Source of the DNA: Brachionus plicatilis
Lineage: Eukaryota > Rotifera > Eurotatoria > Ploima > Brachionidae
Direction of reading: 5' to 3'
Length of the DNA: 10,540 nucleotides
Assembly: GCA_010279815.1 (NCBI GenBank)
Contig: QEOQ01000316.1
Location: 239,395 to 249,934, forward strand
Of the stretch, positions 1 to 7,330 are shown piece after piece. The translations under genes and the position numbers were made by a program. The notes beneath the pieces were generated by a model, which worked only from the letters and a program-made list of their open reading frames with translations, had not been told where the DNA came from and made no database searches. Numbering within the stretch: the first letter of the stretch is position 1; each line of letters starts with the position of its first letter.

Positions 1-1098
1 ATTCCACGATGGAATTTTAAAAATTCGCTGAAACTGAACCTGAAGAAGCTTGAAAAACCAGTTAACCACCAAGTTTTCTTCGAATTACTTGACCAAGTCT
101 TAAGTCAATTCCAAAAAAATCAAATCACATCGATTTACAATTTTGCTTCGAACAAATTTTGGATAATCGAATTCAATTCCACGCTAAAACTAGACCATTT
201 GTTCGAATGTCCTGTTAAATTAAACGATCAAGAATTCAAACTCGAAGACGCCAACAAAGTTATAGACCCAAGAAAATATTGTACATTCCGAATTCATTTT
301 TTACCCACAAATTTCAACACGCAACTACTTCACAACTTTTTCAACGTTTTGAGAATCGATGGACTCAAGATTGTAGAAATTTCGGAGGAAACATACAAAG
401 ACAGCACCATTAAAAACGGAGTCAAACGAGTTAAAATCTCTTTTCCGAAAGATGCTGATCCAATAATTCAAAGTTTATCTGGACCAACAGTTATGTATGG
501 GTTAAAATGTGTTTTTAATATAGCTGGACAAAAGCCAAAGTGTTACTTTTGTAACGATGACGGGCACAACATTGCAAAGTGCCCACTCAAACACTCAATT
601 TGTGGCAAATGTCAACAAAAAGGACACTTTACCCAAAAATGTTCTTTGGCTGAAAAGTTAAAATCACTCGAGCGTAATAAAATTGACTATAGTGATCTAT
701 ATATCAATGAATCTGAAGAAACTTAACCAAATATTGAGTCCTACACTGAATCTCCAAAAACTCCAGAGTTTTCTGAAAACTGTAATATGGAACAAAAATC
801 AGCATCAAGTGACACAAGTCTTAACACCCCAGTCCTAGAAAATTTTATTTGTCAAAAACCGAATGATGACCAGTCTCAGGTCACTAGCCAGAACAAATCA
901 AATCCAAAAACAAATCACACTCCAGTTTTTACGAAAAACCGTCCCAAACGTCAATCAGAAAGCGAATCGAAAAACCAACCGAAAAAACAGTTGACAAGTC
1001 GCGAAGAAGAAGAGGACTCATTTGAGAGCTTTTTTTCGAATAACTCAATTATGAATTCGGATCAGAATCATGTCCAAAATCGAAACGAAACTCGATGA
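1..1098 (+). pseudogene. LINE copy A ORF1 (Gag-like RNA-binding protein), 5'-partial, one premature stop
   Basis: ORF1 proteins of this type coat the element RNA and act as chaperones during target-primed reverse transcription. The frame is already open at base 1 and aligns with copy B ORF1 from its residue 22, so the true start is outside the window. A likely RRM-like fold (strand-helix-strand pattern around FRIHFLP and KRVKISFP) precedes two CX2CX4HX4C zinc knuckles at 541-582 and 601-642. A TAA at 724-726 interrupts the frame. The aligned codon in copy B is CAA, so a single C-to-T change is the likely cause. The same frame continues after the stop to TGA 1096-1098, with blocks shared with copy B (SPKTPE/MPKTPE, KRQSE, PKKQ, FES). 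The tail is hydrophilic and probably disordered. Confidence 0.88.
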
Positions 1099-1138
1099 AT
1101 TAGTTGTTTTTTTTTCTTTTTTTTAAAACGATATTAAA
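1099..1138 (+). other. LINE copy A intercistronic spacer
   Basis: Forty bases separate the ORF1 stop from the ORF2 ATG, and the two ORFs lie in different frames. The spacer contains a long T/C-rich run followed by an A-rich stretch directly before the ATG. ORF2 would need reinitiation or internal entry to be translated, as in other bicistronic LINEs. No recognisable structure beyond the pyrimidine tract. Confidence 0.6.
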
Positions 1139-3761
1139 ATGAACAAAAAAACAAAATCCACTTCAAATGACAGGTTAGTAATTATTCATTGGAACTGTAA
1201 TCATTTACCCAGTAAGACTGAACTATTGGAACATTTTTTATCTAAGGAATCTCCTGACATACTTTTGCTTAATGAAATAAAAATTGACTCGACCCAGTCC
1301 AATTTTTACTTAGACTTCAAAAATTATCAATCGATTGCTAAACCTCGAGATAAGAGAGGTGGTGGGGTTGCAATCTTAATTAAGAATGGTGTCGAATTTT
1401 CTATAGACTTCTCATTTGATAATTTTTCACTTGAACTCTTGTGTGTTAAAATAAAGCTTAGAGACTGTCCTTTTTTCATTTTCAGCCTATACAACCCTCC
1501 AAATAAAGTTCTTCTTTTCGAACTTTTCTCAAAAATTTCAAAAAAATGCACTAAATTTATAATTGGAGGAGATCTCAATTCGAAAACAAAACAAATTGGA
1601 TGTATTGGAGAAAATGAAAATGGTCAAGTACTTGAAAGAGTTTTAAATGAGCTCAATGTTTCAGTAATCAATGATAAGTCACCAACTTTCAATATTTTTA
1701 ACAGACAGTACTTTGAAATTTTAGACCTTTTTCTTACACCTTCTTCACTCTCAGACAAAATAACTGACTTTAAAGTTCTTGACAACGATGACATGACAAG
1801 TGATCACTATCCGATTCGGACATGCCTCTCTGTGGAACACTTTACAATGGACATACAAGCACAAGACAAACTTGACTTTAAAAAAGCCGATTGGAACAGC
1901 TTTAGAGCAATTTTCAGCTCTAATCAAAAACAACCACCCTCAAATATCAATGAACTAAATGAATTCATTACTAAAAATATCCTTGATGCAGCTGAAAAAA
2001 GCATCCCAAAACAATCAAACAAATCGTATAAATCAACACTACCACAAGACATTGTCGGCGTAATAAAATTACGTAGGAAAGTAAGGAGAAAATTTAAAAA
2101 AACTCAATGTCCGCTTTTAAAAGCACATTTCAATCAACTTACAAGTGACTTACGAAAAAAGCTATGCGAGTATAGAAATCAAAATTCGCTCAATTTTATC
2201 GAAAAAATGGGTAAAAATCCTTTATCTACTAGGCCGTTCTGGCGCAAGATCAATAAGTTTCGAACAAAAAAAAGTTCAAACATGATACCAACTTTAGCTT
2301 TAAATAATATTTTTTATAAATCAGATAAAGAAAAATGACAGCTTTTTGGTGAGCTACTGGCTTCAACGTTTACTCCAAATCCTGACTTAATAAACTCAAC
2401 CACGGAATACGAATTTAACTATGAAATTTCAAATTTTTTTCTGGAAAAAACGAGAAAAATCTTTTCGAATCCATTACCATAACTGAAATAATACTTGCAA
2501 TTAATAAAATTAAAGAAAATTCAGCATCTGGTCCTGACTTTATTCACAATTTAATGCTCAAAAATCTGCCTGAGTCAACTCTTTATGACATTTTAAACCT
2601 CTTCAATCAAAGTTTAACAACTAGCCAAATACCAAATAACTGGAAATAAGCACAAGTTACAATGATACCAAAAAAAGCTCAACCAACACAGGATCCGTCG
2701 AACTATCGCTCTCTTAGTTTGACCAGTTGTCTTGGCAAATTACTTGAACGCATTATCTATACAAGGCTTTACAATTACATTGAGAGAAATTTTTTACTCA
2801 TTCAAGAGCAATCAGGATTCCGAAAACATAGACGCACAGCGGACAATCTCTTTCAAAAAATAACTGAATCGTTTAACAGGAAAAAAAAAATGTGTTGTCT
2901 TTTTTTTGATATATCAAAAGCATTTGACAGAGTCTGGCATTAGGGGCTTGTGTACAAAATGATCAAAATGCAATGGCCAAAGTACTAAATTTCTTGGACC
3001 AGATCTTTTCTAAACTCAAGATCATTTTGTGTAAATGTGAATGGACAAAAAAGCAATGATTTCCCAATCAAAGCCGGAGTACCTCAAGGCTCAGTAATTA
3101 GCCCCCTCCTATTTAGTATTTTTATTAACGATATACCAAGAAAAGACAAAACAAATAATGAATACTCTCTTCTTTTCGCTGATGACTTAGTTACCTTTTT
3201 ATCTATAAATCTAAAAGAAACATTGAAATTAGGATCAATACTTACCTTAAAGAATTAGAACCATGGTTAACAAAATGGAAAATGAAGATTTCAATTAAAA
3301 AATCTTGTTACATGATATTCACAAAATCAACAAGGGAAGAGCTCAATCTTAATTTGAAAATATATGGGGACAATTTAAAACGACAGGACGAAATCAAATT
3401 CTTAGGCATCAGATTTGACTCACGGCTAACCTTTAGTCCATTGATTGATGAATTAAAAGAGCGTTGCAACTCTAGGCTAAATTTAATTAATATTTTATCT
3501 AATAAAAACTGGCGTCTACATCACAGAACACTTGGAAATTTATATAAATCGCTTACTGGTTCCATTCTAGACTATAATTTTCCCTGTTTTAACTCTTTAT
3601 CTGATACCAACATTAAAAAACTTCAAACTATTCAAAACTCAGCAGTTCGATCCATTCTTAAACTAAGGTTTGACACCCCCTCAAGCATTTTATACCACGA
3701 GGCCCAAAACAAATCATTTTTTTTTTATTTGTTTTTATTTTTATTTTTTATTTTTCTCTGA
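1139..3761 (+). pseudogene. LINE copy A ORF2: APE endonuclease plus reverse transcriptase, broken
   Basis: ORF2p nicks the target and copies the element RNA into it. From the ATG at 1139 the endonuclease shows the expected sites: WNCN (N19), LNEIK (E46), GGDLN (D145, N147), ILDLFLT (D196) and SDHYPI (S221-H223). A linker follows, then RT: the WK-AQVTMIPK block near 2641, NYRSLSLTS near 2700, motif A FFDISKAFD (2902-2940), motif B GVPQGSVISPLL (3076-3132) and motif C FADD (3175-3186). A thumb-like part with FLGIRFDS and LDYNFPCF follows. Breaks: TGA 2336-2338; a shift from frame 2 to frame 1 between about 2430 and 2466; TAA 2647-2649; TAG 2941-2943; TAA 2986-2988; a shift to frame 3 between about 3215 and 3234. 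The last frame runs into the T-rich 3' UTR and stops at 3759-3761, so the native C-terminus may also be shortened. The endonuclease part is unbroken. Confidence 0.92.
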
Positions 3762-3775
3762 AGGAGCTAACGCTC
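3758..3775 (+). promoter_or_regulatory. LINE 3'-terminal conserved motif and hairpin (copy A)
   Basis: CTGAAGGAGC is followed by loop TAAC and the complementary GCTC, giving a 4-bp stem at 3764-3767/3772-3775. The same CTGAAGGAGC and GAGC/GCTC stem recur at 10466-10483 with a different loop. LINE reverse transcriptases often recognise a 3' stem-loop in their RNA, so this is a plausible RT-recognition element. That role is inferred. Confidence 0.5.
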
Positions 3776-3788
3776 GATCCAGATTTAC

Positions 3789-3810
3789 AAATGAATAAAT
3801 AAATAAATAA
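3789..3810 (+). repeat. (AAAT)n 3' tail of LINE copy A
   Basis: Four to five near-perfect AAAT units (one carries a G) follow the terminal hairpin and end at about 3810. Short simple-repeat tails rather than poly(A) mark the 3' ends of several LINE clades. This places the 3' boundary of copy A. Confidence 0.75.
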
Positions 3811-3843
3811 TGGACTTTTTATCATTAAAACTTTAATAAAAAA

Positions 3844-4029
3844 ATGATTAAAGATTCAGAGTCTGACTCATCATCAACTTCAATTATTCAACGATCAGCT
3901 GCCAACAATGTCGACGACACGGACAACGAAAGCGAGGACAAATATTGAGCATTGACGGAAATAATTAATTATTAGAAAATCAAAACTGTCAAACCGCGAA
4001 ACGTAAAAGAGGAAGACCGAGAAAAAATT
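3844..4029 (+). pseudogene. Coding-like remnant: acidic/serine-rich ORF, then out-of-frame AT-hook
   Basis: I do not recognise the gene. A 34-codon ORF (ATG 3844, TGA 3946-3948) codes for a Ser/Asp/Glu-rich peptide (starts MIKDSESDSSSTS, ends DNESEDKY). About 50 bases later, in another frame, bases up to TAA at about 4029 read AKRKRGRPRKN, which has the RGRP core of an AT-hook DNA-binding motif. The stretch is richer in G+C than its flanks. An acidic region followed by an AT-hook would suit a small chromatin-type protein, or the end of a larger gene into which copy A inserted. It could also be a chance ORF. The frameshift between the parts could be mutation, or an unrecognised splice. Confidence 0.35.
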
Positions 4030-4482
4030 AATTTTTCTTTCGATTTTCTTAAGTATTTTTTCTATATTTAAAAGGAATTCTTCTATAAAAAAAATATTTT
4101 TTCTACTACAAAAAATATAAGCCATTATCTGATATATAATTACTACTTTTGACTCATTTATTAATTATTTTTGGCTCCAAAAATTAATAAATAAGAGCTA
4201 CGAAATGACTTAAACGGTAACATTTTCTCTCAAACAACCTAAACTTTTAGTCTTCGCTTTGAGATCACCTCCTATTATAAATACCCTAAGGCTACTTGAG
4301 ATATCAAGGAAAAGCTCAAAAGGAAGTTCAATATTTTAAAAATAGAATATTTTTTATTACAATCTGATTCACTTAAATTAATTTATGCACATTAATCAGT
4401 AATTAATAAGTTCATTAAAGTAATAATTGAGACCGAAAATGAGTTGATTTGAGACCAAATTAGTAATTATTGTTAAAAAGTA
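4030..4482. other. AT-rich spacer, possibly including the 5' UTR of LINE copy B
   Basis: No ORF of interest is seen on either strand. The part from about 4200 is less AT-rich and may belong to the LINE 5' UTR, which often carries the internal promoter, but copy A's 5' UTR is off the window so this cannot be compared. TTGAGACC occurs twice, at 4427-4434 and 4449-4456, 22 bases apart. Confidence 0.4.
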
Positions 4483-4500
4483 ATGAGCCCATTTCAGTAA
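4483..4500 (+). promoter_or_regulatory. Upstream mini-ORF repeating the start of LINE copy B ORF1
   Basis: ATGAGCCC at 4483-4490 is repeated exactly at 4505-4512, where it begins ORF1. The upstream copy opens a five-codon ORF (MSPFQ) that ends with TAA at 4498-4500, four bases before the ORF1 ATG. It could lower ORF1 translation or allow reinitiation. Both roles are inferred. Confidence 0.4.
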
Positions 4501-4504
4501 CTTG

Positions 4505-5725
4505 ATGAGCCCGAATAAATATGACCCGATTTTTATGTTAGCAATGTCGCTAGCTAATCAAAGCGAAATTCCTAGGTGGATTTTCAAGAATTCCGTTAAG
4601 TTAAATTTGAAGAAGCTAGACAAACCAGTTAGCCACAAGACTCTGTTCAGTGCGCTCGATATCGCCTTAAAACAAGACGAAAATGATGCAATCACGTCGA
4701 TTTACAATTTCTGGTCCAATAAAGTATGGTTAATAGAATTTAACTCGGCATTTAACTCACAAGATATTTACAATCGGACAGTCAATATTAATGGAACAAA
4801 TTTTAATCTTGAAGACGCAAACAAATTACCGGATCTTAGAAGGTACAGTACTTTTCGTTTTCACTTCTTACCCAGTAATTTCAAATGCGAACTGCTCAAA
4901 AATTTTTTTGATGCCTTTCGAATTGATGGGCTTAGAATCGAGGACATTTCAGAAGAAAATTATAAAGATAGGCCTCTAAAAAATGGAGTTAAAAGGGTGA
5001 AAATTTCTTACCCAAAACAGACGGAAAATATAATCAGAAGCCTTTCTGGTCCCGCTAATATTTTTGGGTTAAGATCTGTAGTCTCTATTGTTGTTCAAAA
5101 GCCTAAATGCTATTTTTGTGACGATGAAAATCATAATGTAGCAAAATGTCCGGTTAAGGAATCCTTATGCGGAAAATGTCATCAAAAAGGTCATATGACA
5201 CATAAATGTACCATAGCTGAGAAATTGAAGTCGTTAGAAAGACAAGAAATTGACTACAGTGAGCTCTATATAGAACAAGAAGAAATTCAAACAAACACTG
5301 ATGAAAATGTGGATGAAATGCCAAAAACCCCAGAATATCAACCAAATGTATCAAATGACCAAGATTCAATAGCATTACTTCTCTCAAGTGCTCAAATTTT
5401 GAAAACTCTTGTTCTAGAGGACCATTTAAATACCCTACAAATTCCAGTACAACCTCATGTCCCAACATCTATTCAAAATGTTCAAAAAGATCGGAAAAAG
5501 TATGTTCAGTATGTTCAAACTAGTAACCAACTCAAAAGACAATCTGAAACAGAACAAGAAGAAAACGACCCAAAAAAGCAGTATCTAGATTCAGCAGATG
5601 AAGACGACGATACTTTTGAGTCAGAAATGACAATTTCGACGGAACACCATGCAGAACAAAGTACAAACCTGAACGCATTATATTTTCAAGGTTATATGAT
5701 TTCTTGGAAAAAAATTCTTTGCTAA
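4505..5725 (+). CDS. LINE copy B ORF1 (Gag-like RNA-binding protein), open, C-terminus replaced
   Basis: The reading frame has 406 codons from ATG 4505 with no internal break. The N-terminal half suggests one or two noncanonical RRM-like folds, the clearer one at about residues 113-196 (STFRFHFLP as first strand, GVKRVKISYP as third). Two CX2CX4HX4C zinc knuckles follow: C202/C205/H210/C215 and C222/C225/H230/C235. The C-terminal 170 residues are charged and probably disordered. RRM plus CCHC knuckles is the architecture of type I LINE ORF1 proteins, which bind element RNA. The last 17 or so residues (from LNALYFQG) are read from RT sequence in the wrong frame, because of the internal deletion, up to TAA 5723-5725. 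It may be translatable, but there is no evidence here that it is expressed. Confidence 0.85.
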   Translation: MSPNKYDPIFMLAMSLANQSEIPRWIFKNSVKLNLKKLDKPVSHKTLFSALDIALKQDENDAITSIYNFWSNKVWLIEFNSAFNSQDIYNRTVNINGTNFNLEDANKLPDLRRYSTFRFHFLPSNFKCELLKNFFDAFRIDGLRIEDISEENYKDRPLKNGVKRVKISYPKQTENIIRSLSGPANIFGLRSVVSIVVQKPKCYFCDDENHNVAKCPVKESLCGKCHQKGHMTHKCTIAEKLKSLERQEIDYSELYIEQEEIQTNTDENVDEMPKTPEYQPNVSNDQDSIALLLSSAQILKTLVLEDHLNTLQIPVQPHVPTSIQNVQKDRKKYVQYVQTSNQLKRQSETEQEENDPKKQYLDSADEDDDTFESEMTISTEHHAEQSTNLNALYFQGYMISWKKILC

Positions 5726-6376
5726 TTCAGGAACAATCTTGTTTTAGGAAACATCGAAGAACCGCAGATAATTTATTTTTCATTATCCAAAAAGTTGTCG
5801 AATCTTTTAATAGAAAGAAAAAAGTATGTTGCTTATTTTTTGACATTTTTAAAGCTTTCGACAAAGTCTGGCATGAAGGTATAATTTACAAGCTGATAAA
5901 GATAAATATACCTGCCTACTTAATTAATTGGATTAAGTCATTTCTTAATTGTAGAACATTTAAAGTAAATATAAATGATCACATTAGTGATAAATTCAAA
6001 ATATCTGTTGGCGTTCCTCAAGGATCAGTTATTAGTCCTTTACTATTTAGTATATTTATTAATGATATTCCTAAAAGAAATAAATCTAATAAAGAATATT
6101 CACTTCTCTTTACAGACGATTTTGTCACTCTTTTCATTTATAAAAAAAAATGGAAATATAGAAAGTAAGATGAATAAGTACTTAGTTAAATTAGAAAAGT
6201 GGCTTTTCAAGTGGAAAATGAAGATTTCGGTTGAAAAGTCTTGCTCAATGATTTTTACTAAAAATAATAAGGAAAGTTCTGTGTTTAATTTAAGGATTTA
6301 TGGGAATAGAATCGAAAGCTCAAAAGAAATAAAGTTCCTAGGTATTAGATTTGATTCTAAATTAAACTTTTCTTCA
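5668..6376 (+). pseudogene. LINE copy B reverse transcriptase remnant
   Basis: From about 5668 the frame reads LERII-like sequence matching copy A RT, overlapping the end of ORF1 in another frame. Motif A FFDIFKAFDKVWH (5836-5874) and motif B GVPQGSVISPLL are intact. Motif C is FTDD (6109-6120) instead of FADD, explained by GCA to ACA. A three-residue insertion lies after NLF compared with copy A. At the A-run near 6140-6150 the frame slips, and the thumb part (KWLFKWKMKIS, FLGIRFDS) continues in frame 2. Everything N-terminal to the RT palm is missing and the C-terminus is cut at about 6376. It has no start codon of its own. Confidence 0.88.
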
Positions 6377-6640
6377 TTTCAAAAAATTTTCTTCCTAAAT
6401 GTCAAATGGGTTAAAAGGTTTAAAATTCTTTTTTTGGGGTTAAATTTCGGGCTAATTGTATACAATTTTAGGTGTAATCGGGTTAACCGCTTTAACCCTT
6501 TTGGACCTCACATAATTAACCGCGGAGCTAAAGGGGTTACTCACAAAATTCGGGAAAATTGGGTGACTATTTTTGAAGTTTTTGAACAAAATGGGTGAGA
6601 AATAAGCAATAAAAAAAATATGGTCACCCGGTTAGGCTAG
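6377..6640. other. Unclassified block with clustered GGGTTA/GGGTGA words
   Basis: This stretch matches neither LINE copy and is less AT-rich than what follows. GGGTTA occurs at 6408, 6437, 6480 and 6534; GGGTGA at 6561 and 6593; the reverse TCACCC at 6624. Bases 6480-6486 and 6492-6498 form a 7-bp inverted repeat with a 5-base loop, and TTAACCGC is repeated at 6483-6490 and 6516-6523. An open frame from copy B runs through it to 6598, but the residues resemble no family I know. It may be the end of another mobile element or the sequence that interrupted copy B. Confidence 0.35.
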
Positions 6641-6889
6641 GTTACCATTTATGTGCTTTAAATTTAATATTTAAAGTGATAATTAATTTTTTTTTTAAAT
6701 TAAACTCCAAAATTTTTATTTATTCAATTACTTAAAGAATTCAATTATAAAATTAAATTTTTTATACCCAGTAATCTAACCCCATTTTAGTGGCAAATTG
6801 AAGTTTGAGATCAAGATCAAAAGATCAAAATATAAATTGTTATATTTTTTTTAAAAATAGAGAAAAAATAATTTTTTTCCAAAGCAATT

Positions 6890-6910
6890 ACTTGACATAT
6901 CATGTCAAGT
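6890..6910. repeat. Palindrome with 9-bp arms
   Basis: ACTTGACAT and its reverse complement ATGTCAAGT are separated by ATC. The arms are perfect. The core GACAT-NNN-ATGTC recurs at 7207-7223. Possible protein-binding site or cruciform; role unknown. Confidence 0.5.
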
Positions 6911-7206
6911 TTATTTTCATATTTAAAATTTTAAAATGTTCCTTTTTATTTTAATTTAATAGGTTTGAATATTTTAATTGATTTTAATGAAAATTTACTT
7001 TTAAAGACAAAAAAATTCACTGTTTTTAAATTTAAAATTTATTTAAGTGGAAAAATAAAATTATTTCAGTTTGAATGAATGGATATAAAAGTTATAAATT
7101 TGAATTTGTGAATTAACTTAACCTGAATTATTTAAATTATTGACTGTTTTTGTCAAATAAATTAGAGATCAATCATTTTGATGTTTATTTGATAATGAAC
7201 TATTAT

Positions 7207-7223
7207 TAGACATAACATGTCTA
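7207..7223. repeat. Palindrome with 7-bp arms
   Basis: TAGACAT and ATGTCTA flank AAC. It shares the core GACAT-NNN-ATGTC with the palindrome at 6890-6910, centre to centre 315 bases away. The surrounding sequences are not otherwise similar. Confidence 0.45.
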
Positions 7224-7316
7224 GTAATTTTTAGTATTTATTTCTTAAAAAATATCAAAATCATTAGATTAATCAAGTTTTAAAATTTTAAATGATCGTT
7301 TTGATCTTAAAATTTG

Positions 7317-7330
7317 ACACACACACACAC
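7317..7330. repeat. (AC)7 dinucleotide microsatellite
   Basis: Seven perfect AC units in otherwise AT-rich DNA. A short run of this kind may vary in length between individuals. Confidence 0.8.

Larger units (their letters stand above)
1..3810 (+). mobile_element. LINE (non-LTR retrotransposon) copy A, 5' end outside window, inactive
   Basis: The order is Gag-like ORF1 with two CCHC knuckles, a 40-base spacer, ORF2 with APE-type endonuclease and reverse transcriptase, a T-rich 3' UTR, a short hairpin and an (AAAT)n tail. This is the layout of the Jockey/I/CR1 group of LINEs. I see no RNase H domain after RT, which argues against a standard I-clade element. Aligned with copy B at 4505, base 1 corresponds to base 4568, so only about 21 ORF1 codons and the 5' UTR lie off the left edge. 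Five in-frame stops and two frameshifts make it an old, dead copy. The clade is not settled. The target-site duplication cannot be seen because the 5' end is missing. Confidence 0.93.
4505..6376 (+). mobile_element. LINE copy B, internally deleted and 3'-truncated relative of copy A
   Basis: It has the same family layout and orientation as copy A but diverges clearly, with roughly 65% ORF1 identity over a 40-residue sample. ORF1 is open. At about 5667 the ORF1 tail is joined to RT sequence matching copy A base 2746 onward, so the equivalent of about 1.7 kb is missing: the ORF1 end, spacer, all of the endonuclease and the first part of RT. Homology to copy A stops near 6376, just after FLGIRFDSKLNFSS. 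No hairpin or (AAAT)n tail follows. The 5' boundary is not defined and could lie upstream of 4505. Confidence 0.9.

Noticed and set aside
1327..1933. Minus-strand ORFs opposite the LINE endonuclease
   Set aside because: They are shadows of the clear endonuclease reading frame and show no domain character of their own.
3895..4125. Minus-strand 76-codon ORF rich in Phe/Ile/Lys
   Set aside because: It is low-complexity translation of AT-rich DNA and lies opposite the AT-hook remnant.
5154..5468. Minus-strand 104-codon ORF inside copy B ORF1
   Set aside because: It overlaps the well-supported zinc-knuckle region and has no independent support.
6377..6598. Open frame running from copy B RT to 6598 as a C-terminal domain
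   Set aside because: RT homology ends at about 6376 and the remaining residues match no LINE C-terminal domain I know.
6480..6629. GGGTTA words as telomere-like repeat
   Set aside because: The words are irregularly spaced and not in tandem.
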